A stretch of DNA of 64,000 nt from Paenibacillus tuaregi (GTDB lineage: Bacteria; Bacillota; Bacilli; Paenibacillales; Paenibacillaceae): positions 5,195,480-5,259,479 of the forward strand of contig NZ_LT575476.1 in assembly GCF_900086655.1 (NCBI RefSeq). Reading direction: 5' to 3'. Made by a program: the position numbers and the translations under genes. Positions 26,031 to 35,592 of the stretch are shown here, in pieces. Each line of letters begins with the position of its first letter. The stretch's first letter is position 1. Under the pieces are notes generated by a model, which saw only the letters and a list, made by a program, of their open reading frames with translations, was not told the DNA's origin and did no database searches.

Positions 26031-26334
26031 ACCGGCTATATAGACTAAACCTAAGATTGAACCGGGTTCACTCTATAAGTTTATTCCATATAGTTCACCA
26101 CCTCTTCTGCTCATTATCGGGGTTTATTTGGGTCAATTATAACAAACTTCACAAGACTTTGTGCCTAAACAATGTAAAAAAATGTTCCAAATTGGCATAA
26201 ATTACCTAGTTCTTTCCTGCCTAACTTAGAAACGGGGGTGGGATTTGCCACAAAGGTTTATAATACAAATAAGGCACTCGGTTTACCCAGCCAATGCCAT
26301 TACCTGAAAAAGATTAGGGAGGGACTCATTCATC
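26031..26334. other. Divergent promoter region
   Basis: Holds the promoters of the diguanylate cyclase gene (minus) and the luciferase-like monooxygenase gene (plus). It is AT-rich in the middle; no clear operator was recognised. Confidence 0.5.
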
Positions 26335-27375
26335 ATGCATAATCCATCATCGGGTTATCCGTCATCCACAAGCTCGGATAGCGTCCGCTTATCTATATTA
26401 GATCTGGCACCGATTACTACTCAAGGCACGCCAGCAGACTCTTTCCGTAATTCGCTGGATCTGGCAAGGCATGCCGAACAGTGGGGATATCACCGCTATT
26501 GGCTTGCAGAGCATCATAATATGCCCGGCGTGGCAAGCTCCGCCACGTCTCTGGTCATCAGCCATATCGCTGCCGGCACGAAGACTATTCGCGTTGGCTC
26601 AGGCGGCATCATGCTGCCCAACCACGCTCCGCTAGTAATCGCGGAACAGTTCGGGACCCTGGAATCGTTATACCCGGGCCGGATTGATCTTGGCCTCGGC
26701 AGAGCCCCGGGTTCCGATCAGCCGGCATCCCGTGCTCTCCGCCGAGGCGCTGCAAGTGACGGGCAGGACTTCCCCGAACGCCTGGCTGAGCTGCGGGCTT
26801 ACTTTAATCCCGCACTGGGCTCCGGCTCCACGCTGGTTAGAGCCGTGCCAGGGGAAGGACTGAACATCCCGATCTGGCTTCTTGGCTCCAGCGGATTCAG
26901 CGCCACCCTGGCCGGGAAGCTGGGGCTGCCTTTTGCCTTTGCCAGCCATTTCGCGCCAGACTATCTGCTTCCCGCTCTCGACTTGTACCGCCGGAATTTC
27001 CAGCCATCCGAGCATCTAAGCGAGCCCTATGTCATGGTCGGATTGAATGCAGTGGCTGCTGATACCGACAAGGAGGCCCACTTCCTGGCCACTTCGCAGC
27101 TCCAACAGTTCCTGAACTTGATCCGGGGCCGCACCGGCCCACTTAATCCTCCAGTTGAAAGCATGGAGCCCCTTTGGAATGCTCATGAGAAGGCAATTAT
27201 CCAGGATAAGCTGCGCTACTCGGTCGTGGGCACGCCTGACATGATCCGCACCCGACTGGAACGCATCATCCAGGAGACTGGAGCGAATGAGCTGATCGTG
27301 GCTGCTCAGGTGTATGATCATGCGGCACGCCTCAGATCCTATGAGCTTGTCGCTGAGGCTATGGGGCAGAATTGA
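26335..27375 (+). CDS. Luciferase-like (LLM) flavin-dependent oxidoreductase
   Basis: A 346-residue TIM-barrel protein of the bacterial-luciferase superfamily, MsnO8/YceB-like subgroup: LSILDLAPI near the start, [34 protein letters not shown], and [13 protein letters not shown]. Members use reduced FMN supplied by a partner reductase to oxygenate organic compounds; the substrate is unknown. AGGGAGGG precedes the ATG. The first 17 residues (Ser-rich) are extra relative to the barrel start. It is monocistronic with a strong terminator. The convergent HxlR gene next door has no proven link. Confidence 0.88.
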   Translation: MHNPSSGYPSSTSSDSVRLSILDLAPITTQGTPADSFRNSLDLARHAEQWGYHRYWLAEHHNMPGVASSATSLVISHIAAGTKTIRVGSGGIMLPNHAPLVIAEQFGTLESLYPGRIDLGLGRAPGSDQPASRALRRGAASDGQDFPERLAELRAYFNPALGSGSTLVRAVPGEGLNIPIWLLGSSGFSATLAGKLGLPFAFASHFAPDYLLPALDLYRRNFQPSEHLSEPYVMVGLNAVAADTDKEAHFLATSQLQQFLNLIRGRTGPLNPPVESMEPLWNAHEKAIIQDKLRYSVVGTPDMIRTRLERIIQETGANELIVAAQVYDHAARLRSYELVAEAMGQN

Positions 27376-27404
27376 GGGGAGTTAACCAATTCCATATCTG
27401 CCAG

Positions 27405-27437
27405 CAGAGGCCGTCCTGATAGGACGGCCTCTGGCTT
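27405..27437 (+). terminator. Intrinsic terminator of LLM gene
   Basis: A perfect 13-bp stem (CAGAGGCCGTCCT and complement) with a GAT loop, followed by a T-rich tail ending TTTGTTTT. Confidence 0.85.
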
Positions 27438-27546
27438 TGTTTTAAGAATTCTATATATGTCTGGATGTCACCGAAAAAAGTTGCTCTCACCGCTGTTCCA
27501 CTTAAACAAGGGAAAGAACGCAGCAATATGCAGCAGTACAGCAGGC

Positions 27547-27921
27547 TTAGATCCTGACCTCCGCTTCTTCCCCGTTCTTCGATTTAATCTTGTAAGTCTC
27601 TCCCCACCGCTTCATACTGAGTATGATCGGCTCAAGCGTCCGCCCAAAGGCAGTAAGGGAATACTCCACCTTGGGAGGAACCTGCTGATACACCTCGCGG
27701 TGGACAACTCCGTCCTGCTCCAGCTCTCTGAGCTGCAAGGTCAACATCCGCTGCGTGATGGCCGGACAGATTTTGCGAAGCTCATTAAAACGTTTGGCTC
27801 CATCGATCAGATGGTACAATATTACGCCCTTCCACTTACCGCCAATCACCCCGAGAGTATACTCCACTGGACACCCCTCTTCACTTGGACAGACTGCGGG
27901 GAGTTTCTTCCCGTCTTTCAT
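27547..27921 (-). CDS. HxlR family transcriptional regulator
   Basis: A 124-residue winged-helix protein with the family signature [22 protein letters not shown], followed by [24 protein letters not shown]. HxlR proteins often sense electrophiles or aldehydes through the N-terminal Cys, here Cys11 or Cys17. AAAGGGATGA precedes the ATG. An imperfect inverted repeat GGTAT-N15-ATACC at 27943-27967 upstream may be its own operator. Target genes are not obvious because the downstream neighbour is convergent. Confidence 0.88.
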   Translation of the reverse strand: MKDGKKLPAVCPSEEGCPVEYTLGVIGGKWKGVILYHLIDGAKRFNELRKICPAITQRMLTLQLRELEQDGVVHREVYQQVPPKVEYSLTAFGRTLEPIILSMKRWGETYKIKSKNGEEAEVRI

Positions 27922-28103
27922 TTATATCATCCCTTTCTACAAGGTATACATTTAGATACTACATACCGAATATGCATGTACATATAGAATGTTATCCCAC
28001 AACCACAACCAAAGCAATACCTTGACCGTCAGGAGCGTGCAGGATCAGCCTGACCCACAGCGTATTCAAGTAGATCTGCTTAAGATTACACTCCTAATTA
28101 AAA

Positions 28104-28125
28104 AAGGCCCCGAAAAGGGGGCCTT
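28104..28125 (-). terminator. Terminator of zinc-ribbon operon
   Basis: Stem AAGGCCCC/GGGGCCTT with a six-base loop. It is followed on the minus strand by TTTTTTAATT, downstream of the TcaA-like gene. Confidence 0.8.
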
Positions 28126-28190
28126 ATAATCATGAAGCAGGACATAGGAGGGCTCAGTCAGCCACGGCTTCTCGTCTTTCGCATATGGAG

Positions 28191-30068
28191 TTATTGTTCC
28201 TTGGTGCTGATCAGCTTATTTAAACGCAGCGAGCCGTCAAGAACAACCAGCTTGTACACCGAATTGAATTTCTTGTATTTGGTTGTTCCGTCGCTATAGC
28301 TGATGTTGTACTCCTCGGTCGTGTTGACTTCATAGCTTTTGTTGTCAGCACTGGCTTTGAAGCCGGTTACTGTTGCAGACAACAGCTCTTCCGTAATACC
28401 TTTCTCATTCAGATGATCGATATAACTGGAGGATTCCTTATAAGCCGGACCCGCCGGGTCGATCAAGTAAGCAACGTCATTGAAGCTGCGGCTGTTGATC
28501 GCATCAACAGAGACGCTTAAATAATTACTCATGAACGTCTGGAGCGCGGTAGACTCAGCTTCTGTGGATTCGGCTGAAGATTTGGTCGCGGACACCCCCG
28601 AACTTGTGAACACCTGAGGCGACTTCTCCGTGATTTCCTTAACATGGTCACTGCTGTAACTATAAGACTGCTCCTCTGAATCAATCAACCATGCCTTCCG
28701 AGTCTCGTCATAGACCAGAATAAAACGCTCGTCACGAGTCGTGTCCTCCATAACCGGGATTTCCCCTTGGTAGAACGTATCTTCATTGTACTTGCTCTGA
28801 GCCAGGAAGGAGACATGCCACTGGCCATTCTCATAATAGAGATCGAAAGAATCCAGATCAAAGCTGGTCCCTAGATATTTGCCTTTATAATAGGACCCTG
28901 ATTGCAGGTTGTACTGAATTCGGGAACTCTCATTCGTCTTATAATTCCCGGTCACGGCAGTGAATGCGGAAGCATTGCCGGAGGTGTAGGCCTTAAGCTT
29001 CTCCACTGCATGCTTCGCTATAATATTCATCAGACCGGTCTGCAGGTCGGAATTGGAAGCCAGGTTCACCCGGACATCAGCTCCACTAATAGCTACTTCT
29101 CCCGATCTCATCGTTCCCCATGGGTAATCGCCTTCCACAGCCAGCTTCACCGAGCCATCGGTCATGACCGGCCCAAAGGAGGTTTCGGCAAATGGGTCTA
29201 TCCCCACATTCTTGCCATTGATGAACAGCCGTCCCTTAAGCCCGGTGTCCGTGCCAAGCCCTGTAGAGATCGAGACCTGCTCTCCCTGCAGCTCCAGATT
29301 CTCTGAGTAATCCCGGCCCTCCCCGAACAAATCGGCTTCCTCCGTCTTCACCAGATCCACAAAGTCTGTCTTGAGTCTGGCCTCCAGCTTGTAAGTTCCC
29401 GGTAAGTAAGGCCCTACTGTCTTCTCAAAGTCCTCCTGATTGGACTTGGCCACTTCCTTGCCGTCCACCGTCAGACTGACATTCTTATAATTTGTGCCCA
29501 GCTTCAGATAGACCGGGGTCACATCCAGTTCATAATTATCGTAAATAAGCAGTTTTTTGCCTTCCTTCTCCAGCTTGATGGTACCCGCCGAATAGCTGTC
29601 ATCCCCGGTTTGCTTAGCCTGTGACTTCAGGTCCTCAAGCATCCGGCTCATCTCGTTCGGGTGTTTTGCCAGATAAACCATCAAATTCTTAACGGAAGCC
29701 TCATTAATTACCAGCTGCTTATCATTAGAGGTAAGCAAGGAAGCCACCCCGGCACTGTCTCTCGCCTGAAGCGCGGATTCAAACCGGCTTACAAGCCGCT
29801 CCTTCGAGAACAGATATTCACCTGTCTTATAACCGGCAATCAGAACTACGATCAATGCGCCAGCCGCGGCCAGAATCCACTTCGTCCTCTTGGACATCGG
29901 CCGTAAGGGTGCTGTTGCAGAGACTTGATCCGTACTCCGCTGAAGCGGGGCTGGTCCCCGGCTCCCTGCCGTGCTCCCCAGCTTAGTACCACATTCCTTA
30001 CAAAAGGTGGCATTCTCCGATAGCGCGTGCCCACATTCCTTACAATAAGCCAACTTGATATCCCCCAT
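28191..30068 (-). CDS. Zinc-ribbon membrane protein, TcaA/YvbJ-like
   Basis: A 625-residue protein with a cytoplasmic N-terminal zinc ribbon (CKECGHALSENATFCKECG, four Cys), a linker, one membrane span (about 63-83, WILAAAGALIVVLIAGY) and a large extracytoplasmic part of repeated beta domains. One of these reads KLEARLKTDFVDLVKTEEAD. This matches the TcaA/YvbJ architecture, linked in staphylococci to glycopeptide susceptibility and envelope stress. The start has AGGAGGTG, and that site lies in a hairpin. It is the second gene of an operon behind another zinc-ribbon membrane protein gene. Confidence 0.85.
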   Translation of the reverse strand: MGDIKLAYCKECGHALSENATFCKECGTKLGSTAGSRGPAPLQRSTDQVSATAPLRPMSKRTKWILAAAGALIVVLIAGYKTGEYLFSKERLVSRFESALQARDSAGVASLLTSNDKQLVINEASVKNLMVYLAKHPNEMSRMLEDLKSQAKQTGDDSYSAGTIKLEKEGKKLLIYDNYELDVTPVYLKLGTNYKNVSLTVDGKEVAKSNQEDFEKTVGPYLPGTYKLEARLKTDFVDLVKTEEADLFGEGRDYSENLELQGEQVSISTGLGTDTGLKGRLFINGKNVGIDPFAETSFGPVMTDGSVKLAVEGDYPWGTMRSGEVAISGADVRVNLASNSDLQTGLMNIIAKHAVEKLKAYTSGNASAFTAVTGNYKTNESSRIQYNLQSGSYYKGKYLGTSFDLDSFDLYYENGQWHVSFLAQSKYNEDTFYQGEIPVMEDTTRDERFILVYDETRKAWLIDSEEQSYSYSSDHVKEITEKSPQVFTSSGVSATKSSAESTEAESTALQTFMSNYLSVSVDAINSRSFNDVAYLIDPAGPAYKESSSYIDHLNEKGITEELLSATVTGFKASADNKSYEVNTTEEYNISYSDGTTKYKKFNSVYKLVVLDGSLRLNKLISTKEQ

Positions 30069-30074
30069 TCAAAA

Positions 30075-30115
30075 ACACCTCCTAACAGCCCCTATTCAGG
30101 GATTAGTGGAGGTGT
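30075..30115 (-). promoter_or_regulatory. Hairpin sequestering the ribosome site of the TcaA-like gene
   Basis: In the mRNA (minus strand) ACACCTCC (30115-30108) pairs perfectly with GGAGGTGT (30082-30075), enclosing a second stem CCCT/AGGG. The 3' arm contains the Shine-Dalgarno sequence of the gene starting at 30068, and a U-run follows at once. It could be a translational switch, an attenuator, or both. Confidence 0.5.
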
Positions 30116-30156
30116 CTTGATCCTATATTGTTAGTTCACTTCAAAGTCTCAGAGTA

Positions 30157-30975
30157 TTAAAAACCGCGCAGCATGCCAAATGGAGTGGCATCCAGCAAAA
30201 TCCGCTCAATTGCATCTCCGATAATCCCAATGGTAATGATCGTTGCGATATAAGTGAGCAGTACCCCGTAGATCATATCCAGGCCGCCCTGATGGCCCGG
30301 CTTCACCCAGCTGGCAATCAGCATCGGCGGCACAATGAACATGAGTCCCACGAAGCTGGCCGCGAAGAAGAATGCAAAAACCTCAAGCTGCAGAATCGAT
30401 AGAACAAAAGCGACAGCCAGCAAGGCCAGGAACGGAACCAGCATCGCCCCGAATCTCGACAACACGTCTTGATAACCGGCTTGAACCTTCGCAAGTTTGA
30501 TTGCCACAAAACTGAATGTAGCTATAAGCACAATAAATACCGCCAGGGTAATTGTCGGCTTGATCACCACGTTTAAGAAAGGGCTGTCCATGATCTTACG
30601 GGCACTCCCGAGATTAAAGTACACCATCAGCGGCGCAAGCACACTGAAGATCACTATGGTGATAACCGCATAAATGAGCTGATCTCTTCCCACTTGCTGT
30701 GTAATGCCAAAGGGTCTCTTCAGAATTTCTCCAAAATAATTGAAATAGGATCTGGATACATTCTTCGCGTTCTGTATATACACATTCGGCTGTACTGACG
30801 CTCCTGTGTAAGAGGGTCCGCTGTAAGAGGACCCTGGACGGCCCTGCTCTTCTTGACTGTGCCCCACCGAGGCAGCCTGCTCAGCGGCTGCAGCCGTCTC
30901 TACCGGCAGTCTTGCCCCGCAGTTCTCGCAGAACTTCCCACCTTCATTCCGATGATTACACTTCGTACAAATCAC
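30157..30975 (-). CDS. Zinc-ribbon multi-span membrane protein (YIP1-like)
   Basis: A 272-residue protein with an N-terminal four-Cys zinc ribbon (CTKCNHRNEGGKFCENCG), a Ser/Gly-rich linker and about five to six membrane spans (QLIYAVITIVIFSVLAPLMV onward) resembling YIP1/DUF4013-like proteins. The GTG at 30975 is chosen because GGGAGATGAG precedes it and the ribbon then starts almost at the N-terminus; the upstream ATGs lack a ribosome site. It is the first gene of a two-gene operon with the TcaA-like protein. Both products share a zinc ribbon, suggesting they work together at the membrane. Confidence 0.8.
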   Translation of the reverse strand: MICTKCNHRNEGGKFCENCGARLPVETAAAAEQAASVGHSQEEQGRPGSSYSGPSYTGASVQPNVYIQNAKNVSRSYFNYFGEILKRPFGITQQVGRDQLIYAVITIVIFSVLAPLMVYFNLGSARKIMDSPFLNVVIKPTITLAVFIVLIATFSFVAIKLAKVQAGYQDVLSRFGAMLVPFLALLAVAFVLSILQLEVFAFFFAASFVGLMFIVPPMLIASWVKPGHQGGLDMIYGVLLTYIATIITIGIIGDAIERILLDATPFGMLRGF

Positions 30976-31313
30976 AAGCTCATCTCCCATGCTTTTTATT
31001 GATATAATCAAGCATCATATAGGCTGACAGAAGCAAGCCTTAGCGCCCAAAAATTCATGAAATATGTAGATATATAGGTAAAAATGTCTATTATTCTCTC
31101 ATTATTATGATATATCTTATTTCTTTAATCAACCATAATTTCTTTCACACATTAAAGGAGATACTTGCAATCGCATGGCTCATATGCGTTCTCAGCCCAC
31201 CTTATCCGATCAGAAAGGCCCTTTCCATGACCTGTCGTCCGGAAAGGGCCTTGATTTGAACTATCCAATCTGGAGAAGCGGCAGCTCACTTGGAACAGCC
31301 CTTATCACAGAAT
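30976..31313. other. Intergenic region with terminator
   Basis: About 340 bases upstream of the zinc-ribbon operon, AT-rich near 31060-31150. It contains the terminator at 31215-31252. A 51-codon plus-strand frame near 31184 runs through that terminator and is not considered real. Confidence 0.5.
31215..31252 (-). terminator. Intrinsic terminator
   Basis: A perfect 12-bp stem AAGGCCCTTTCC/GGAAAGGGCCTT with a 14-base loop, downstream of the hypothetical gene at 31314. Confidence 0.7.
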
Positions 31314-31826
31314 CTATTCTAATTCACCGATGAACTCCTCTGGATGCTGCCGAATATAAGCCGCGACCCTCCCAAGTGTTCCGGGCACAATCTCCTGAAA
31401 TTTCTCCTCCAGCGCCTCTATGGAAGCCAGCAGCTTCGGATGCTGATGGAGATGATCCCTGGACAGATCGAACTCTTCTAATGAAAGCGGGTGGTTCGAA
31501 TCCACCAGCACGCGCTCCGTCTCTTCGGCTACACGCAGCAGCTCATCCTCACCAAAAAACTTGAGCGACGACTTCAGTCCAGTCCATCTCTCCCCAGTGG
31601 CCAGGTAGTAGGCGCTCCACCAATAGTACTCTTTCAAAGATTCAGCGGCATGTATGTAGTACGTCTGAAACACAAACATGGCCATCTGTCCCGGGGTCAT
31701 CTGATTAAACATAGGGGTAAAGTCATTTCCCAGAAGCTGTTCCTCTTTGTACCTTTGAATCAGCGGATTAAAGCACGCTTCAATCAACTCGTCATCCCTA
31801 AGCAAATGGAACGTTTGTCTGTTCAT
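31314..31826 (-). CDS. Hypothetical cytoplasmic protein
   Basis: A 170-residue, mainly helical, acidic protein I do not recognise. It is rich in aromatic residues in the middle (FVFQTYYIHAAESLKEYYWWSAYYLA) and ends in a Glu/Leu-rich helix (SIEALEEKFQEIVPGTLGRV). No membrane segment or catalytic motif is apparent from the ATG used here. The start is uncertain: AAGGAG lies upstream at a distance that better suits a TTG at 31835 (three codons longer). The aromatic pattern vaguely recalls DMP19-like folds but not enough to assign. It is divergent from the TIM-barrel/AraC regulator gene. Confidence 0.6.
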   Translation of the reverse strand: MNRQTFHLLRDDELIEACFNPLIQRYKEEQLLGNDFTPMFNQMTPGQMAMFVFQTYYIHAAESLKEYYWWSAYYLATGERWTGLKSSLKFFGEDELLRVAEETERVLVDSNHPLSLEEFDLSRDHLHQHPKLLASIEALEEKFQEIVPGTLGRVAAYIRQHPEEFIGELE

Positions 31827-32064
31827 CTTCACCAATAAAATAAAAATCACTCCTTCAAGGGTGATTATACAATATGGCTGTTCACCCTCCCAGCGGCTAT
31901 CAGACAAGGTAAACCCTACAATCAGCGTAGGTAGAATATTCCAAAATGCCAAGTATCTTTCCCTATAAGCCTTTGCTATCCCGCTGGCACCCGTTTTTTA
32001 TAGAAGGTTTAGAGAGTTATAATAAAAACGGCAGCAAATTCTCTCTTAAATGGAGCCACTGTTT

Positions 32065-33273
32065 ATGGATGATAAATCAAAGTATCTTGCCCGTCTGTCC
32101 GAAGCCGCCCACAAGCATAAACCTATTATCGGTGCCGCTGTCGGCTGTGGAATGTTTGCCCAGTATGCATTCATGGGAGGAGCCGATCTGATTCTGGTTC
32201 TGAATGCCGGACGATTTCGGCTCATGGGCATCAGCTCCACCGCCAGCCTTCTGCCTTTTGGAAGCAGCAATGATATGGTTATGAATATTGGCACCAGTGA
32301 GGTGCTCCGCTCCGTATCTCCTGAGGTACCGTGCATTTTCGGTCTGTGTGCCACAGATCCGGCTCTTCGTCTGGATGAATTTCTGGCTGAGATCAAACAA
32401 GCCGGCTTCGCTGGCATTACCAACTATCCAACCATCGGTCTTATTGACGGGCAATTCCGCGAGGCGCTGGAGGAGTCCGGCATCCGCTTCGAAAGAGAGG
32501 TCGAGGCTATCCGTGAAGCCGGTAAGCTTGGACTTCTCACAATAGCATTTGTGTTTAACGAGCAGGAAGCCAGGCTGATGAACGAGGCGGGGGCAGACAT
32601 CATCTGTGCGCACCTTGGCTTCACCACCGGCGGCCGCACAGGTGTACAGCACTCGGTCAGCCTGGAGGACAGCATCGAGCTTGTCCGCGGCATGTTTGGG
32701 AGCCTTCAGGTGAAGGGAGGACTCCCCCTTAAGCTGGTCTACGGAGGACCCGTCAATTCGCCGGAGAACGCGGAGTATGTCTACCGCAACACGGAAGCCG
32801 TTGGTTATATCGGAGGGTCCAGCTTTGAGAGAATTCCTACGGAGGAGAGTATTGTAAGGGTTACCGAGTTGTTTAAGCAATACGAAGAGATCAAGACGGA
32901 GAACGAGCATTTGAAACGGCAGCTCGATCTGCACGAAGCCATCCAGCGGTCGGATTATATCGGGTACATTACACAATATGTCACTGAACACCTAGCAAAC
33001 CCGGGAACCTTCGCAGAACTGGCGGACACGCTGCACCTGAACCGGAACTATCTGAGTTATCTGTTCAGAAAAAAAACCGGCATAAGCTACTCCGACTGGC
33101 TGATCCGACTGCGCATCAAAACGGCTCAAGAAGCCCTTCTTGAGCCAAGCTGCACGGTTCAAGAAGCGTCCGTCCAGGTGGGATATGAGGATGCTTCCTA
33201 TTTCAGCCGCCTGTTCAAAAAAGAAACCGGCATGACCCCAAGCGACTGGAAGCGGCAGCATTCTTCGGAATAA
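32065..33273 (+). CDS. AraC-type regulator with PEP-hydrolase-like TIM-barrel sensor domain
   Basis: A 402-residue fusion. Residues 15-270 form a TIM barrel of the phosphoenolpyruvate hydrolase-like (Tm-1 C-terminal) family, colinear with the separate enzyme encoded at 34570-35403: GFAGITNYPTIGLIDGQF matches [18 protein letters not shown]. Residues 272-295 look like a coiled coil, and 300-400 are an AraC double helix-turn-helix (TFAELADTLHLNRNYLSYLF; YEDASYFSRLFKKETGMTP). Two His of the enzyme (His57 and His225) are not kept; Tyr226 replaces the latter. This suggests a barrel that binds ligand without catalysis. GGAG precedes ATG 32065. It converges on the enzyme operon, which it probably controls. 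Confidence 0.9.
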   Translation: MDDKSKYLARLSEAAHKHKPIIGAAVGCGMFAQYAFMGGADLILVLNAGRFRLMGISSTASLLPFGSSNDMVMNIGTSEVLRSVSPEVPCIFGLCATDPALRLDEFLAEIKQAGFAGITNYPTIGLIDGQFREALEESGIRFEREVEAIREAGKLGLLTIAFVFNEQEARLMNEAGADIICAHLGFTTGGRTGVQHSVSLEDSIELVRGMFGSLQVKGGLPLKLVYGGPVNSPENAEYVYRNTEAVGYIGGSSFERIPTEESIVRVTELFKQYEEIKTENEHLKRQLDLHEAIQRSDYIGYITQYVTEHLANPGTFAELADTLHLNRNYLSYLFRKKTGISYSDWLIRLRIKTAQEALLEPSCTVQEASVQVGYEDASYFSRLFKKETGMTPSDWKRQHSSE

Positions 33274-33335
33274 ACCGCCGCTTCTTGCCTGTAATCATGC
33301 CTCTAAGTTATGGCTATTGCTATGGTTGCCGTCTA

Positions 33336-34556
33336 TTATACCGTTGCTTTGGCTTCTTCAATCAAGGTCAGCAGCAGCTTTGCACAGAATTCAGCAAACG
33401 GCGCATCATTGATGTTGCAGTCGAGCTCCGCCACCGGGATTCCCGGTCTCAAGTTCTTCTTCAGGGAACGGAACAGCGCTTCATCCGCTTCAGGCCAGTA
33501 GAACGGCTGATCTTCGGCTGATATTACACTGATTCCTCTAAGCGGAATAGCAACTGACACCGGTCCGGTGCTCTGGTTCAGATGGTCGGCGATTCTTTTC
33601 CCCAATTCCTCACATTCCTCTGGTGTCGTCCGCATCAGTGTGACATTCGGGTTATGCTGATAGAAGAGGCGGCCTTCAAACCGGGCAGGCACGGTCTCTC
33701 TCGCCCCGAAGTTCACCATGTCCAGACAGCCGGGCACGACAACCGCCGGGATGCCGTTCTTGGCCGCGGCCGACAAGCGGTCCGGTCCCGCACCGAAGAT
33801 CCCGCCAACCAGCTCATCCGCCCATTCCGTCGTTGTAATATCAAGCACGCCCGAGATCATGCCGGATTCAATCAGGCTCTCCATCGTCCTGCCTCCGTTG
33901 CCGGTGCAGTGAAACACAAGCACTTCATAGCCTGCCTTCTCCACCTGCGCCTTGGCCAGCTCGACCCCTTCCGTGGTATTGCCGAACATTGATGCGGCAA
34001 TCAAGGGCTTGTCCTCACTGGCCTGAACCCTGGCCGTGACCATTCCGCCGATTGCTCCCGCCGCTTTGGAGAGCACATCCCGGCTGATTTTGTTAATCCC
34101 CGAGATATCCACAATGCTCGGTATCATGACAATATCTTTGGTGCCGACATAAGAGGATACATCCGAACCCGCCACCGTCGATACCATCACTTTGGGAACT
34201 CCAATCGGGAGTGCTCTCATGCCTTGACAGGCAATGGACGAACCACCCGAGCCCCCAAGCGCCAACACCCCGTCAATTCGCCGCTGTTCATATAGACGGG
34301 CAAGGACCACCTCGGCCCCCTTCGCCATTACCGAGATCGCCCGGCCGCGGTCGCGTCCCGCCCGGAGCTCCTCCAGATCAGCCCCCGCCGCTATAGCTAC
34401 CTCATCAGCGGTAACATCCACGGGCAGCGATGCCCCTTCAAATACACCGACATTAATTAGCAGCGTCTTCAGCCCCTGGGCTTCCAGACATTGACGGATA
34501 TACGCATACTCCGTACCTTTCGTATCCATCGTTCCAAGCAGTGCAACGGTACTCAT
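33336..34556 (-). CDS. Tm-1-like ATP-binding protein (UPF0261)
   Basis: A 406-residue protein matching the N-terminal domain of tomato Tm-1 and bacterial UPF0261: VALLGTMDTKGTEYAYIRQC, GVLALGGSGGSSIACQGMRALP, VSTVAGSDVSSYVGTKDI, and VVPGCLDMVNFGARETVP. The family is annotated as ATP-binding from the Tm-1 structure; the bacterial reaction is unknown. It starts 13 bases after the TIM-barrel enzyme gene, with an AAGGAGG site. In plants and fungi the two domains are one chain, and here they are two genes. The products therefore probably form a complex or consecutive steps. Confidence 0.9.
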   Translation of the reverse strand: MSTVALLGTMDTKGTEYAYIRQCLEAQGLKTLLINVGVFEGASLPVDVTADEVAIAAGADLEELRAGRDRGRAISVMAKGAEVVLARLYEQRRIDGVLALGGSGGSSIACQGMRALPIGVPKVMVSTVAGSDVSSYVGTKDIVMIPSIVDISGINKISRDVLSKAAGAIGGMVTARVQASEDKPLIAASMFGNTTEGVELAKAQVEKAGYEVLVFHCTGNGGRTMESLIESGMISGVLDITTTEWADELVGGIFGAGPDRLSAAAKNGIPAVVVPGCLDMVNFGARETVPARFEGRLFYQHNPNVTLMRTTPEECEELGKRIADHLNQSTGPVSVAIPLRGISVISAEDQPFYWPEADEALFRSLKKNLRPGIPVAELDCNINDAPFAEFCAKLLLTLIEEAKATV

Positions 34557-34569
34557 AGCTATTGCCTCC

Positions 34570-35403
34570 TTATTGTGGTCTAACTATGTTTACAAATCGC
34601 TCGGTCTGTTCGCGGATTGCCCTTTCTGTGGGTAGCCGTTCCATGGAACTTGCCCCATAGAACCCATGAAGCTTCGGACATCTCTCAAGTACATAAGCCG
34701 CATCCTCAGGCTCAGCTATAGGTCCGCCGTGACAAAGAATCAGAATGTCCTCCCGGATAGCCAGAGCCGCCTCAGCAATCTTATTCATCTCTTCCACACA
34801 CTGGTCCAGCGTCTTGGCAGACTGGGCCCCAATCGTTCCTGACGTGGTCAGACCCATATGAATGACCAGGATATCAGCTCCAGCCTCAGTCATCTTAACA
34901 GCATCTTCTGCGCTGAAGACGTAAGGAGTGGTCAGCAGATCTAGCTCGTGAGCAGTCCGGATCATCTCAACCTCGCGGTCATAACCCATGCCTGTCTCTT
35001 CAAGGTTCAGCCGGAAGTTGCCGTCGATCAGACCTACCGTAGGGAAGTTCTGTACCCCGGCGAAGCCTTCGGCCTTTACCTGCTGCAGGAACCGGTGCAT
35101 CATCCTCATCGGATCTGTACCGCATACTCCGGCCAGAACCGGTGTATTTCGGACTACCGGAAGGACCTCACTGGCCATTTCCATCACTACGCCATTGGCA
35201 TCCCCGTATGGCATAAGACCTGCCAATGAACCATGTCCGGCCATCCGGTAGCGGCCTGAATTATAGATGACAATCAGATCTATCCCTCCGGCCTCTTCAA
35301 ACTTGGCGCTGATCCCTGTACCGGCTCCTCCACCCATGATGTATTTTCCTTCTTTAACCTTGGTGTTCAAACGCTGCAGAATTTCCTGGCGGCTGAAAGT
35401 CAT
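34570..35403 (-). CDS. PEP-hydrolase-like TIM-barrel enzyme (Tm-1 C-terminal type)
   Basis: A 277-residue TIM-barrel protein of the phosphoenolpyruvate hydrolase-like family that forms the C-terminal half of Tm-1. Visible conserved segments: [25 protein letters not shown] with His57, [31 protein letters not shown] with His182, and [13 protein letters not shown] with His225. The actual substrate in bacteria is not established. The start has GGAGATGA upstream. First gene of a two-gene operon with the UPF0261 protein. A TATAAT sequence lies upstream but no convincing operator was identified. Confidence 0.9.
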   Translation of the reverse strand: MTFSRQEILQRLNTKVKEGKYIMGGGAGTGISAKFEEAGGIDLIVIYNSGRYRMAGHGSLAGLMPYGDANGVVMEMASEVLPVVRNTPVLAGVCGTDPMRMMHRFLQQVKAEGFAGVQNFPTVGLIDGNFRLNLEETGMGYDREVEMIRTAHELDLLTTPYVFSAEDAVKMTEAGADILVIHMGLTTSGTIGAQSAKTLDQCVEEMNKIAEAALAIREDILILCHGGPIAEPEDAAYVLERCPKLHGFYGASSMERLPTERAIREQTERFVNIVRPQ

Positions 35404-35553
35404 ACGATCATCTCCTTATCTGATCAAGCTTATGTTAAATAATGCGTTTACATCCTAATTATACGCAAGCTGATTAACCGGAGGACAGAGATTCAGGTAG
35501 GCATTACCCGGACTGTGGTAAGATTAAATTATCTTTATGCTTGGAACTATAAA

Positions 35554-35587
35554 AAAGCCGCCCTTTAAGTTAATAAAGGACGGCTTT
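35554..35587 (-). terminator. Intrinsic terminator
   Basis: Thirteen-base arms AAAGCCGCCCTTT/AAAGGACGGCTTT (one mismatch), followed on the minus strand by TTTTTTATAG. It terminates the small duplicated-domain protein gene. Confidence 0.8.
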
Positions 35588-35592
35588 CAGGT

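Noticed and set aside
31184-31326. Plus-strand short frame after AAAGGAG
   Set aside because: It runs through a perfect intrinsic terminator and into an antisense gene end; no recognisable sequence.
35410-35460. Possible catabolite-repression (cre) site upstream of the TIM-barrel enzyme gene
   Set aside because: TGTAAACGCATTAT differs from the cre consensus at three informative positions and lacks its symmetry.
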